Positions 13,766 through 20,912 of a stretch of 26,599 nt of DNA are shown in pieces. The stretch is from Thermohalobaculum sp038524325. GTDB lineage: Bacteria > Pseudomonadota > Alphaproteobacteria > Rhodobacterales > Rhodobacteraceae. The number at the start of each line of letters is the position of its first letter. Positions within the stretch are counted from its first letter, which is position 1. Both the position numbers and the translations under genes were made by a program. The notes below the pieces were generated by a model. That model did not search any database, was not told where the DNA came from, and saw nothing but the letters and a program-made list of their open reading frames with translations. The stretch covers positions 1 through 26,599 of the forward strand of contig JBCBIS010000034.1 in assembly GCA_038524325.1 (NCBI GenBank). The letters are read 5' to 3'.

Positions 13766-14800
13766 TCACCCGACTGCCAGCATGAACAGGATGCCGGAGA
13801 GGATGGCCCCGCCGATGCCCAGCATCAGGTACATGGCGAACACCTCGCGCTTCACGAGGGCGAAGACCGCGGCCATGGCGGGGATCGAGGTCACCGAGCC
13901 GCCGATGATGAAGGCCATCGCGGCCCCCGCGGTCATCCCCTGCTCCATCAGGCCCGAGACCAGGGCCGGAGCAGCATAGCCGTTCAGATAGGCCGGAGCA
14001 CCGACCACGGCACCGATGACGATGGGCAGCAAGCCCTCACCGCCGACCACACCCGCGATAAACTCCGCCGGGACGTAATGGACCATCAAGCTCTCGAGCA
14101 AATAGGCGAGGCTCAGCCATTTGGTCAGGAACAGCGCGTTGTGCAGCGCCGCCTCGCGGAAAGCCTCGCGCCGCTCGGGATGCGGCCAGAACTTCCATAC
14201 CGGCTTGCCGAACTGACCCGTGCCGCAGCAGGAGCCACAGCCCTTCTGTGCCCGCAGCGGGTTGGCGAAGGCGCCTGATGCCACCAGAGCCTGCATCGCA
14301 AAGCCGCCGATCATGCCCAGCATCACGGCGAACAGCACCTTGGCCACAGCAAACTCCAAGCCCAGCGCGCCCCAGGTGATCATGAATTGCGGCGGGTCCA
14401 TCACCGGAGAGGCGAGCCAGAATGCCATCACCGCCGAAAGCGGCGTGCCCGCGGCCAGCAGGGCGGCCACGAAGGGGATGACCTCGCAGGAGCAGAATGG
14501 CGCCATGCCGCCCAGCATGGCGGCCAGCACGATCATCCGGCTCTCCTTGCCCTTGAAGACCTCGGCCAGCACGCCCTGCGCGCCGGTCGCGTTGAGATAG
14601 CCGATCAGACAGATCGCGATCGTGATGTAGGGCAACGTGCCGAGGAAGGCGTTGAGCGAGAAGCCCAGCACCGAGGCGGCGTCCTGCGGCACCACCATCC
14701 AGATCACCAGCGGGATCACGGCGACCAACAGCCATACCGTGTCGACGCCGCGCAAGCGCTGCCACAGGGCTTCGGTGCGGGAGAGGATCAATTCGGTCAT
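13766..14800 (-). CDS. ArsP-like permease (DUF318/COG0701)
   Basis: 344 residues with about eight hydrophobic segments. The family motif MAPFCSCEVIPF (99-110) has the Cys103-x-Cys105 pair in a membrane region, and LASPVMDPPQF (129-139) is conserved in DUF318 permeases. A cytoplasmic loop carries a Cys cluster, KGCGSCCG (186-193). ArsP members export trivalent organoarsenicals, and other members are called simply permeases. The gene begins 1 bp after the transglutaminase-like stop, in an operon led by an ArsR repressor, which supports a metalloid export role. Export of arsenic compounds is inferred from family and context; other thiol-reactive substrates remain possible. Confidence 0.83.
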   Translation of the reverse strand: MTELILSRTEALWQRLRGVDTVWLLVAVIPLVIWMVVPQDAASVLGFSLNAFLGTLPYITIAICLIGYLNATGAQGVLAEVFKGKESRMIVLAAMLGGMAPFCSCEVIPFVAALLAAGTPLSAVMAFWLASPVMDPPQFMITWGALGLEFAVAKVLFAVMLGMIGGFAMQALVASGAFANPLRAQKGCGSCCGTGQFGKPVWKFWPHPERREAFREAALHNALFLTKWLSLAYLLESLMVHYVPAEFIAGVVGGEGLLPIVIGAVVGAPAYLNGYAAPALVSGLMEQGMTAGAAMAFIIGGSVTSIPAMAAVFALVKREVFAMYLMLGIGGAILSGILFMLAVG

Positions 14801-14801
14801 G

Positions 14802-15644
14802 TCACGCGTCCTCCAGGACAGTCTCGGTCAGAGTGATGGTGATCTCGGGCGGATAGGCCCGGCCATCCGGCAGAACCCAGACAGGCTCGCCGAAATGGCT
14901 GATGGTGATGGGGCAGTTCGGCGTGTCGAAGGCCAGCCCACGGCCCGCCGAGAAGGCGAGGCGGCGGCCTCCCGCCGGGTTGAGACCGGCGCCCAGAGGG
15001 CTGACCCCCCATTTCAGATGATGCGCGACATCCCAGAACAGCGGCCCCTCCGGCGTCTGGAAGACCAGCCAGCAATGGGCGTCGGGGGTCTTGAACCGCT
15101 CCGGCCCGAACCAATAGCCCATGATGTATTGGCCGGTGATCCCGACACTCTTTGCGCCAGCCAGGAGGAAAGTGTTGATATCCACACAGCTCCCCTTGGT
15201 GGTGCCGCAGAGCGTGGGCACCGCCTCGGCTCCGTCGTTGAAACGCTCCTCCGGGTGGTCGTAGTCGAACATCTCGGCGGCGTGGGAGATCAGCCCGCGC
15301 AACCGCTCGGCCACCGTGCCAGTGGGCGCGCAGAACTCACCGGCCAGCGCGGCCAGATCGGGAGAGGCCCGGGTCAGCGCGCTGTCGGGTCCCTCCCAGA
15401 TCTCGGGCGCCGGCAAAGCGCCGGGCGCCGACACGAAGCTGTAGGAGAGCACCGGGGCCACCCCGGCCTCCGGCGTGATCAGATAGGCCTTTTGCGCGCT
15501 GTTGGTCGCCGTGACCTCGCGATAGGCGCCCGTCACCTCGAACCCTTCAAACTGCTGATCCCAAAATGCGATCGGGCTGGGGGCAATCAGCACAGCGCCC
15601 TCTTGCCCCGGCGCCTCAAGTCCGATCTCAATTCTGCGCCGCAT
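14802..15644 (-). CDS. Transglutaminase-like cysteine protein in an ars-type operon
   Basis: 280 residues. An N-terminal beta-rich part (1-100) precedes a transglutaminase-like core with candidate triad Cys153 (KGSCVDIN), His190 (DAHCWLVF) and Asp205 (LFWDVAHH). The spacing fits the superfamily, whose members act as peptidases, amidases or transglutaminases. The start at 15644 follows GGAGG by 6 nt and overlaps the arsR stop by 17 bp, so it is likely coupled; an in-frame ATG at 15668 lies deeper inside arsR and has no such signal. No signal peptide is seen, so it probably acts in the cytoplasm. Its placement between arsR and the ArsP-like permease is unusual and its substrate is unknown. Confidence 0.8.
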   Translation of the reverse strand: MRRRIEIGLEAPGQEGAVLIAPSPIAFWDQQFEGFEVTGAYREVTATNSAQKAYLITPEAGVAPVLSYSFVSAPGALPAPEIWEGPDSALTRASPDLAALAGEFCAPTGTVAERLRGLISHAAEMFDYDHPEERFNDGAEAVPTLCGTTKGSCVDINTFLLAGAKSVGITGQYIMGYWFGPERFKTPDAHCWLVFQTPEGPLFWDVAHHLKWGVSPLGAGLNPAGGRRLAFSAGRGLAFDTPNCPITISHFGEPVWVLPDGRAYPPEITITLTETVLEDA

Positions 15645-15984
15645 GGGGCCCCTCCGTGTTGTCCTCACCGATATCTGCGCAACACTCGGTCAGCAGGAAC
15701 GCCGCCAAGCTGCGCAGCCGGTCGTATCGCGCCGAGCAGATCAGGCTCCGCCCCTCCCGCCGCTGGACGACCACGCCGCAGCCGGTCAAGGCGCGGAGAT
15801 GGTGGCTCAGCGTCGAGCCCGGCATCGCCAACCGCTCCTGCAGCGCACCAACGGTCATCCCGGCCTCGCCCGCGCGCACCAGCGCTCTCAAGATCTCCAG
15901 CCGGACGGACGCACCCAGGGCCGAGAAGGCCTCGGCCGCCTCCGCCGCTGCGGGTGTGTTCTCTGCTTCAATCGTTATTTCCAT
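15628..15984 (-). CDS. ArsR-family metalloregulatory repressor
   Basis: 118 residues. A winged-helix fold is clear: GASVRLEILRALVRAGE (24-40), then TVGALQERLAMPGSTLSHHLRAL with the recognition helix STLSHHL (57-63), and the wing VVVQRREGRSLICSARY. The classical ELCVCDL metal site is absent, but a C-terminal pair Cys101-Cys102 in FLLTECCADI resembles the As(III) site of ArsR proteins with C-terminal vicinal cysteines (for example the Acidithiobacillus type). The ATG at 15984 is chosen because it precedes the fold and follows a promoter-like element; no Shine-Dalgarno stands at normal distance (GGAGG is 19 nt away), so translation may be leaderless. First gene of arsR-transglutaminase-arsP. Confidence 0.9.
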   Translation of the reverse strand: MEITIEAENTPAAAEAAEAFSALGASVRLEILRALVRAGEAGMTVGALQERLAMPGSTLSHHLRALTGCGVVVQRREGRSLICSARYDRLRSLAAFLLTECCADIGEDNTEGPHAAQN

Positions 15985-15988
15985 GATG

Positions 15989-16020
15989 CTAGAAATATAG
16001 AATCCTCCCGCAGGATGCAA
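15989..16020 (-). promoter_or_regulatory. Putative arsR promoter with overlapping imperfect palindrome
   Basis: On the minus strand TTGCAT (plus 16015-16020) and TATATT (plus 15994-15999) are 15 nt apart, slightly short. The -10 lies inside CTAGAAATATAG (15989-16000), an imperfect palindrome that could be the ArsR operator. The predicted start of transcription falls within a few bases of the arsR ATG. Confidence 0.4.
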
Positions 16021-16038
16021 GTCTTCCCCTTGCCGCGA

Positions 16039-16056
16039 AACTGTCACAGTGCAGTT
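16039..16056. promoter_or_regulatory. Nested inverted repeats between arsR and the helicase gene
   Basis: ACTGT-C-ACAGT (16040-16050) is a perfect 5-1-5 palindrome, nested with AACTG-N8-CAGTT (16039-16056). It lies in the 198-bp divergent region 15985-16182, which otherwise shows no ORF of its own. It could serve either gene; no regulator is recognised. Confidence 0.35.
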
Positions 16057-16182
16057 GTTTGACTTTTAAGACCTTTTGGGTCACAAGGCGCGCGACCGAA
16101 GGTGCCGATCCGGGCATCAGGCCGCGGAGAAGGGCGGCCAAGCCGCAAACCAACGACCCGCAGCCGACCCAGACAGGATCAT

Positions 16183-17688
16183 ATGCAGTTCAACGAACTC
16201 GACCTCGACCCGAACGTTCTCAAAGCCGTCGAAGAGGCGGGATATTCCAGCCCGACCCCGATCCAGGCGCAGGCGATACCCCACGCGCTAACCGGGCGCG
16301 ACGTGCTGGGCATCGCCCAGACCGGTACTGGCAAGACCGCCAGCTTCACGCTGCCGATGATCTCGCTGCTCGCCAAAGGGCGGGCGAGGGCGCGGATGCC
16401 GCGCAGCCTGATCCTCTGCCCAACGCGCGAGCTTGCCGCTCAGGTCGCCGAGAATTTCGAGACCTATGGCAAATATCACAAACTGACCATGGCGCTGCTG
16501 ATCGGCGGGGTGAACTTCAACGCCCAGGACAAGCTGATCGACCGGGGCGTCGACGTGCTGATCGCGACGCCAGGCCGGTTGCTCGACCATTTCGAGCGCG
16601 GAAAGCTGATGCTGACCGGCATCCAAATCATGGTCGTGGACGAAGCCGACCGGATGCTCGATATGGGGTTCATCCCGGATATCGAGAAAATCTTCAGCCT
16701 GACGCCGTTTACCCGGCAGACCTTGTTCTTCTCGGCCACCATGCCGCCCGAGATCACCCGCCTGACGCAGACCTTCCTCTCGAACCCCGAGCGGATCGAG
16801 GTGGCCCGCCAGTCGACCACGGCAGAGACCGTCACCCAGGGCGTTTGCCAGTTCCGGGCCTCGGCCCGCGACCGTGCCGACAAGGAAAAACGCGCCTGTC
16901 TGCGCAAACTCATGGAGCTTGAGGGCGAAAAGCTCACCAATGCGATCATCTTCTGCAACCGCAAACGCGATGTGGGCGTCCTGCAGAAATCGCTGGTGAA
17001 GCACGGGCTGAATGCCGGTGCTCTGCATGGCGATCTCGACCAATCGGTTCGGATGGCGACCTTGGACGGGTTCCGGAATGGCGAAATCACACTGCTGGTC
17101 GCCTCGGACGTGGCGGCACGCGGGCTCGACATCCCCTCGGTCAGCCATGTCTTCAATTTCGACGTGCCAATCCATGCCGAGGATTACGTCCACCGCATCG
17201 GCCGCACCGGCCGGGCCGGACGCGAGGGGACAGCGATCACGATTTGCCAGCCGCATGAGAAAAAGTATCTCGACAAGATCGAGGAACTGGTGGGCAAGGA
17301 AGTACCGCGCATCGAAACACCCGAGGGCGTCGTCGCAACCAGCTCTGAAGAGCAGGCCGAAACGGCTGGCAAGCCTAGCCGCGAACGCGGTGGCGAGCGC
17401 CGTTCCTCCGATCGCAGCAGCGACCGAAGCAGCGATGGTCACAGTGACCGCGGCAACGACCGGTCCGCCGGTCGGGGGCGGCGCAACCGCGGCGGCGCAC
17501 CGCGCGACGACAAGCCGGTGGTCGGGATGGGAGATCACATGCCCGCCTTCCTGCTGATCGAAATGCGCCCGAAGAAGACCAAGAAGGCGGATGAGACCGA
17601 GCCGAAGAACACGGGCGAGGCCACCGCCGATCAGGAAGACCAGGTCGACGAAAAGCCGAGTGGCGACGCGAGCAGCGAAGCCGCTTGA
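16183..17688 (+). CDS. DEAD-box RNA helicase, RhlE-like
   Basis: 501 residues. ATP-dependent RNA unwinding is supported by the full motif set: Q motif PTPIQAQAIP (24-33), AQTGTGKT (45-52), PTRELAAQ (80-87), DEAD (153-156), SAT (184-186) and HRIGRTGRAG in the second RecA domain. It follows RhlE more than CsdA or RhlB, as there is no RNA-binding DbpA domain. From about residue 390 the tail is disordered: first Arg/Ser/Asp/Gly repeats (RSSDRSSD type), then Lys- and Glu-rich. The start at 16183 has AGGA 6 nt upstream and places the Q motif at the family's usual distance; an ATG at 16102 is in frame but gives an atypical Arg-rich lead. It converges on RNase J. Confidence 0.93.
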   Translation: MQFNELDLDPNVLKAVEEAGYSSPTPIQAQAIPHALTGRDVLGIAQTGTGKTASFTLPMISLLAKGRARARMPRSLILCPTRELAAQVAENFETYGKYHKLTMALLIGGVNFNAQDKLIDRGVDVLIATPGRLLDHFERGKLMLTGIQIMVVDEADRMLDMGFIPDIEKIFSLTPFTRQTLFFSATMPPEITRLTQTFLSNPERIEVARQSTTAETVTQGVCQFRASARDRADKEKRACLRKLMELEGEKLTNAIIFCNRKRDVGVLQKSLVKHGLNAGALHGDLDQSVRMATLDGFRNGEITLLVASDVAARGLDIPSVSHVFNFDVPIHAEDYVHRIGRTGRAGREGTAITICQPHEKKYLDKIEELVGKEVPRIETPEGVVATSSEEQAETAGKPSRERGGERRSSDRSSDRSSDGHSDRGNDRSAGRGRRNRGGAPRDDKPVVGMGDHMPAFLLIEMRPKKTKKADETEPKNTGEATADQEDQVDEKPSGDASSEAA

Positions 17689-17691
17689 TCG

Positions 17692-17714
17692 GGCTCCGCC
17701 GTCGCGACGGCGAG
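17692..17714. terminator. Palindromic hairpin between convergent helicase and rnj genes
   Basis: The 28-bp gap holds CGCCGTCGCGACGGCG (17697-17712), a perfect 16-bp palindrome with weaker pairing outside it. No T-run follows on either strand, so it is at best an inefficient two-way terminator or a 3'-end stabiliser. Confidence 0.4.
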
Positions 17715-17716
17715 GC

Positions 17717-19393
17717 TTAATCCTCTAGGCGCTGCACCATCACCGTGGTCACCGGCCGCTTCCCCCAGAACTTCTGGGTAATGTTGCGCACGGCCCGGTT
17801 CGCCAATTCCTCGACATCCCGGTCCGAGCGGCGCGCGCGCGCGGGCGCTCCCTCGATCGCATCATCGACCGCAGTCGCAATCATTTCGTCCAGCGGCGCG
17901 TTCCAGTTCGGGCCATCCTTTGGCGCACCGAGGCAGCGGACATCAGGATCAGCGATCAATTCGCCATCCTCATCGACGATCAGGCTGACGATGACATGGC
18001 CCTGGCGGGCCATCTTCAGCCGTTCGCGGATCACGCCGTCCAACGCTCCGACATGGGTGATGCCGTCCAGATAGACCCTCCCGGTGTCGACATAATCCAC
18101 CACTTCGGGCGCATTGCCGTCGAGCCGGGCGATCGACCCGTTCGGCGCCAGCACCGGCCGGGCGCCCCAGGTGCCGGCCCAGTCGGAATGCTCGACCAGA
18201 TGGCGGTGCTCACCATGGATCGGCACCGAGACCCGGGGTTTCAGCGCGGCATAGATCCGCTCGAGATCGCCGCGGCGGGCATGGCCCGAGACATGGACCG
18301 GCTCCATATCGTTATCGACCACCCGGATCCCCTGTTCACTCAGCCGGTTATAGATCTTGTAAACCGCCGTCTCGTTGCCCGGGATCGTTTTGGAGGAGAA
18401 CAGCACCATGTCCCCCTCGCGGAGTTTGATCGAGGGGTGCGAGCCATTCGCGATCCGGGCCACGGCGGCGCGGCCCTCGCCTTGGCTGCCGGTGACGAGA
18501 TAGAACAGGTTCTCGCGCGGGATGCTCTCCGCATCCTCCTCGCGGGTCACGGTCGGGAAATCCTTGAGTTGCCCGGTCTCGACCGCCACTTCGATCATCC
18601 GGCGCATGGCCCGGCCGGCGATGACGATCGAGCGGCCGCAGTCTTCGGCCGCCAGCGCCAGGGTGCGCAGCCGCGCCACGTTGGAGGCGAAGGAGGTCGC
18701 CGCCACAGCCCCGTCCGCGCCGGTGATCACCTCCTTCAGTTTGGGGATGATCTCCTCCTCGGACCTGCTGATCCCTTCCAGGAACACATTGGTTGAGTCG
18801 CAGGCGAAGGCTAGGACCCCCTCCTTCCCCAGCCGTTCATAGGGGCCAAGATCCGCGGGATCGCCCAGCCCCGGCGAGGGATCGAGCTTGAAATCGCCGG
18901 AATGGACCACCGTGCCGCGGGGCGAGCGGATCGCCAGCATCGAGGCTTCGGGGATCGAATGGGTGATCGGCAGGAACTCGACTTCGAAATCCCCGGCCGG
19001 CACCCGCTCGCCGACCGCGACATCGATCACCACCGAGGGGTCTATGGATGTCTCGGCCAGCTTGCGACGCACAACCTCGGCCGTGAAGCGGCGCGCATAA
19101 ATCGGGGTCTTCAGCCGCTCCCACAGATGCGGGATGGCGCCGATATGATCCTCATGCGCGTGAGTCAGGAAAATGCCGCGCAGGCGGCCGTGCTGGCTGG
19201 CGATGAAGTCGATATCCGGCAGCACCAGTTCGACGCCCGGCGCGCTCTCCATATCGCCAAAGCCGATGCCCAGATCGACCATGATCCAGTCGCGCTTCGC
19301 CGCGCTGCCGAGCCCGTAGAGATAGCAGTTCATCCCGATCTCACCCGCGCCACCCAGCGCCAGATAGACCAATTCGTTCGCGTTATCCGCCAT
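17717..19393 (-). CDS. rnj: Ribonuclease J
   Basis: 558 residues, the usual RNase J length. RNase J is a metallo-beta-lactamase/beta-CASP enzyme with endo- and 5'-to-3' exonuclease activity in mRNA decay and rRNA maturation. The zinc motif HAHEDH (78-83), the later HSGDFKLD and the beta-CASP motifs including HVSGHARRGDLE and PIHGEHRHL are present. The C-terminal domain is complete. The ATG at 19393 overlaps the end of coaX by 11 nt, so it is the last gene of the nuo-birA-coaX-rnj operon. Alphaproteobacteria often carry RNase J together with RNase E. Confidence 0.96.
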   Translation of the reverse strand: MADNANELVYLALGGAGEIGMNCYLYGLGSAAKRDWIMVDLGIGFGDMESAPGVELVLPDIDFIASQHGRLRGIFLTHAHEDHIGAIPHLWERLKTPIYARRFTAEVVRRKLAETSIDPSVVIDVAVGERVPAGDFEVEFLPITHSIPEASMLAIRSPRGTVVHSGDFKLDPSPGLGDPADLGPYERLGKEGVLAFACDSTNVFLEGISRSEEEIIPKLKEVITGADGAVAATSFASNVARLRTLALAAEDCGRSIVIAGRAMRRMIEVAVETGQLKDFPTVTREEDAESIPRENLFYLVTGSQGEGRAAVARIANGSHPSIKLREGDMVLFSSKTIPGNETAVYKIYNRLSEQGIRVVDNDMEPVHVSGHARRGDLERIYAALKPRVSVPIHGEHRHLVEHSDWAGTWGARPVLAPNGSIARLDGNAPEVVDYVDTGRVYLDGITHVGALDGVIRERLKMARQGHVIVSLIVDEDGELIADPDVRCLGAPKDGPNWNAPLDEMIATAVDDAIEGAPARARRSDRDVEELANRAVRNITQKFWGKRPVTTVMVQRLED

Positions 19394-20168
19394 GAGGCTC
19401 CGTTTGGTTATAGCGGTGGATCTGGACCAGCCCGCGCATCGTCAGGTCAGGGTCCACATGTTTGATCGTCTCGGTCGACCGGGCAAAAAGCGGCGAGAGA
19501 CCGCCGGTGCCGATCACCGTCATCTCCCGTTCCCGCTCGGCCGAGATGCGCGCGCAGATCCCCTCGATCAACCCGGTATAGCCCCAGAAGGCCCCGGATT
19601 GCATGCAGTGAATCGTGTTCGTGCCCACGACTTTCTGCGGCATGGTGACATCGATATGGGGCAGATGCGCGGCGGCGGCCTTTAGCGCCTCGATCGAGAG
19701 ATTGATGCCAGGCGCGATCACCCCGCCAACATAAGCGCCATCTGTGTCGACGACGTCGAAGGTTGTGGCGGTGCCGAAATCCAGCACAATCAGGTCGGGG
19801 CCATAGGTCTCGAAAGCGGCGACGGTGTTGACCAACCGGTCGGCGCCCACCTCGGCTGGGTTATCGACGCGCACGGCGACGGGCAGGCGGCATTCTGCTT
19901 TGCCGACGACCAGCGGACGGCAGCCGAAATAGCGGTCGCAAAGGACCCGCAGATTGAACAGCGTGGCGGGTGCGACATTGGAAATCACCACCTCGGTGAT
20001 CACTTTCGGGTCCAGCCCGCCATGGCGCATCAATTGATTGAGCCAGACGAAATACTGATCCGCCGTGCGCACGCTCTCGGTATTGCAGCGCCACTCATCC
20101 ACGAACCGAGCGCCGTCATGCAACGCGAAGACCGTGTTGGTATTGCCCACATCGATGGCGAGAAGCAT
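19383..20168 (-). CDS. coaX: Type III pantothenate kinase
   Basis: 261 residues. CoaX phosphorylates pantothenate in the first step of coenzyme A synthesis and is unrelated to the E. coli CoaA type. The ASKHA-fold motifs are present: DVGNTNT (6-12), the GADRLVN segment that binds pantothenate, DFGTATTFD (phosphate loop) and IGTGGL near the C-terminus. It starts 3 bp after birA and overlaps rnj by 11 nt. The birA-coaX pairing is common in bacteria (both were once annotated as a fused bvg accessory factor in some lineages) and is typical of Rhodobacterales operons downstream of nuoN. Confidence 0.97.
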   Translation of the reverse strand: MLLAIDVGNTNTVFALHDGARFVDEWRCNTESVRTADQYFVWLNQLMRHGGLDPKVITEVVISNVAPATLFNLRVLCDRYFGCRPLVVGKAECRLPVAVRVDNPAEVGADRLVNTVAAFETYGPDLIVLDFGTATTFDVVDTDGAYVGGVIAPGINLSIEALKAAAAHLPHIDVTMPQKVVGTNTIHCMQSGAFWGYTGLIEGICARISAEREREMTVIGTGGLSPLFARSTETIKHVDPDLTMRGLVQIHRYNQTEPHGG

Positions 20169-20171
20169 GCG

Positions 20172-20909
20172 CTACTCCGCAAAGAAGACATCGGCGGCCG
20201 CGATCCGCCGCTGCCCGGTTGAGGTTCTTAGAACAAGCGTGCCATCCGCGTCCACTCCATCGAAGATGCCGGTGAGGGTGGTAGTGGGCAACCGGGCCTC
20301 GATCCTCTGGCCAATGCCGTGGAGCCGGTCTCGCCAGGCCGTGTGCCGCGTGTCCGGGTCAGACATCAGCCAATGGTCGAGCCGGATCGCCAGCCCGGTC
20401 AGCGCCGCCTCCGCCGATGGCGGTGCGGCGCCTTCCTCCGCCATCGATGTCGCCGGCCAGCGCTGTGCTTCGACCGGCGGCGCGTGGCGGAGATTGACGC
20501 CGATCCCCGTGATCACGGTCAGGGCGCCACCGTTGCCAGGGCCGAGATTCTCGATCAGGATCCCCGCCACCTTGCGCCCGTTCAACAGCACGTCATTGGG
20601 CCATTTCAGCGAGACCTCTCCCGCGGGGGCGCAGAGATCGGCGACGGCAAGACCGGCGGCTTGGACGAAGCTTGTCGCGGCCTCGCGCGGCGCGCCGTGG
20701 AACTGGGTCAGGAAGGAGGCGGCGAGATTGCCCGGCGCCATCTCCCACCCCCGCCCCTGTCGCCCTCGACCCGCGGTTTGACGCTCGGCCATGACCCAGA
20801 GGGGGCCGGTCGCCCCCGCGGCGGCCAGACGCGCAGCCTCGGCATTGGTGCTGTCGGTCTCGGCAAGGATCCGGCGCGCGACCCCGCTGGGCCAGGCGGG
20901 CGTCTCCAC
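20172..20909 (-). CDS. birA: Biotin-[acetyl-CoA-carboxylase] ligase
   Basis: 245 residues. It attaches biotin to the carrier domain of acetyl-CoA carboxylase and other biotin enzymes. The ligase core is seen in ETDSTNAEA, the biotinyl-AMP loop GRGRQGRGW, the catalytic KWPNDVLLNGRKVAGILIE and a C-terminal SH3-like domain (GIFDGVDADGTLVL). The N-terminal DNA-binding domain of E. coli BirA is missing, so it is a monofunctional ligase without repressor role. The start is GTG at 20909, three bases after the nuoN stop, which suggests coupled translation. Confidence 0.95.
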   Translation of the reverse strand: METPAWPSGVARRILAETDSTNAEAARLAAAGATGPLWVMAERQTAGRGRQGRGWEMAPGNLAASFLTQFHGAPREAATSFVQAAGLAVADLCAPAGEVSLKWPNDVLLNGRKVAGILIENLGPGNGGALTVITGIGVNLRHAPPVEAQRWPATSMAEEGAAPPSAEAALTGLAIRLDHWLMSDPDTRHTAWRDRLHGIGQRIEARLPTTTLTGIFDGVDADGTLVLRTSTGQRRIAAADVFFAE

Positions 20910-20912
20910 CGG

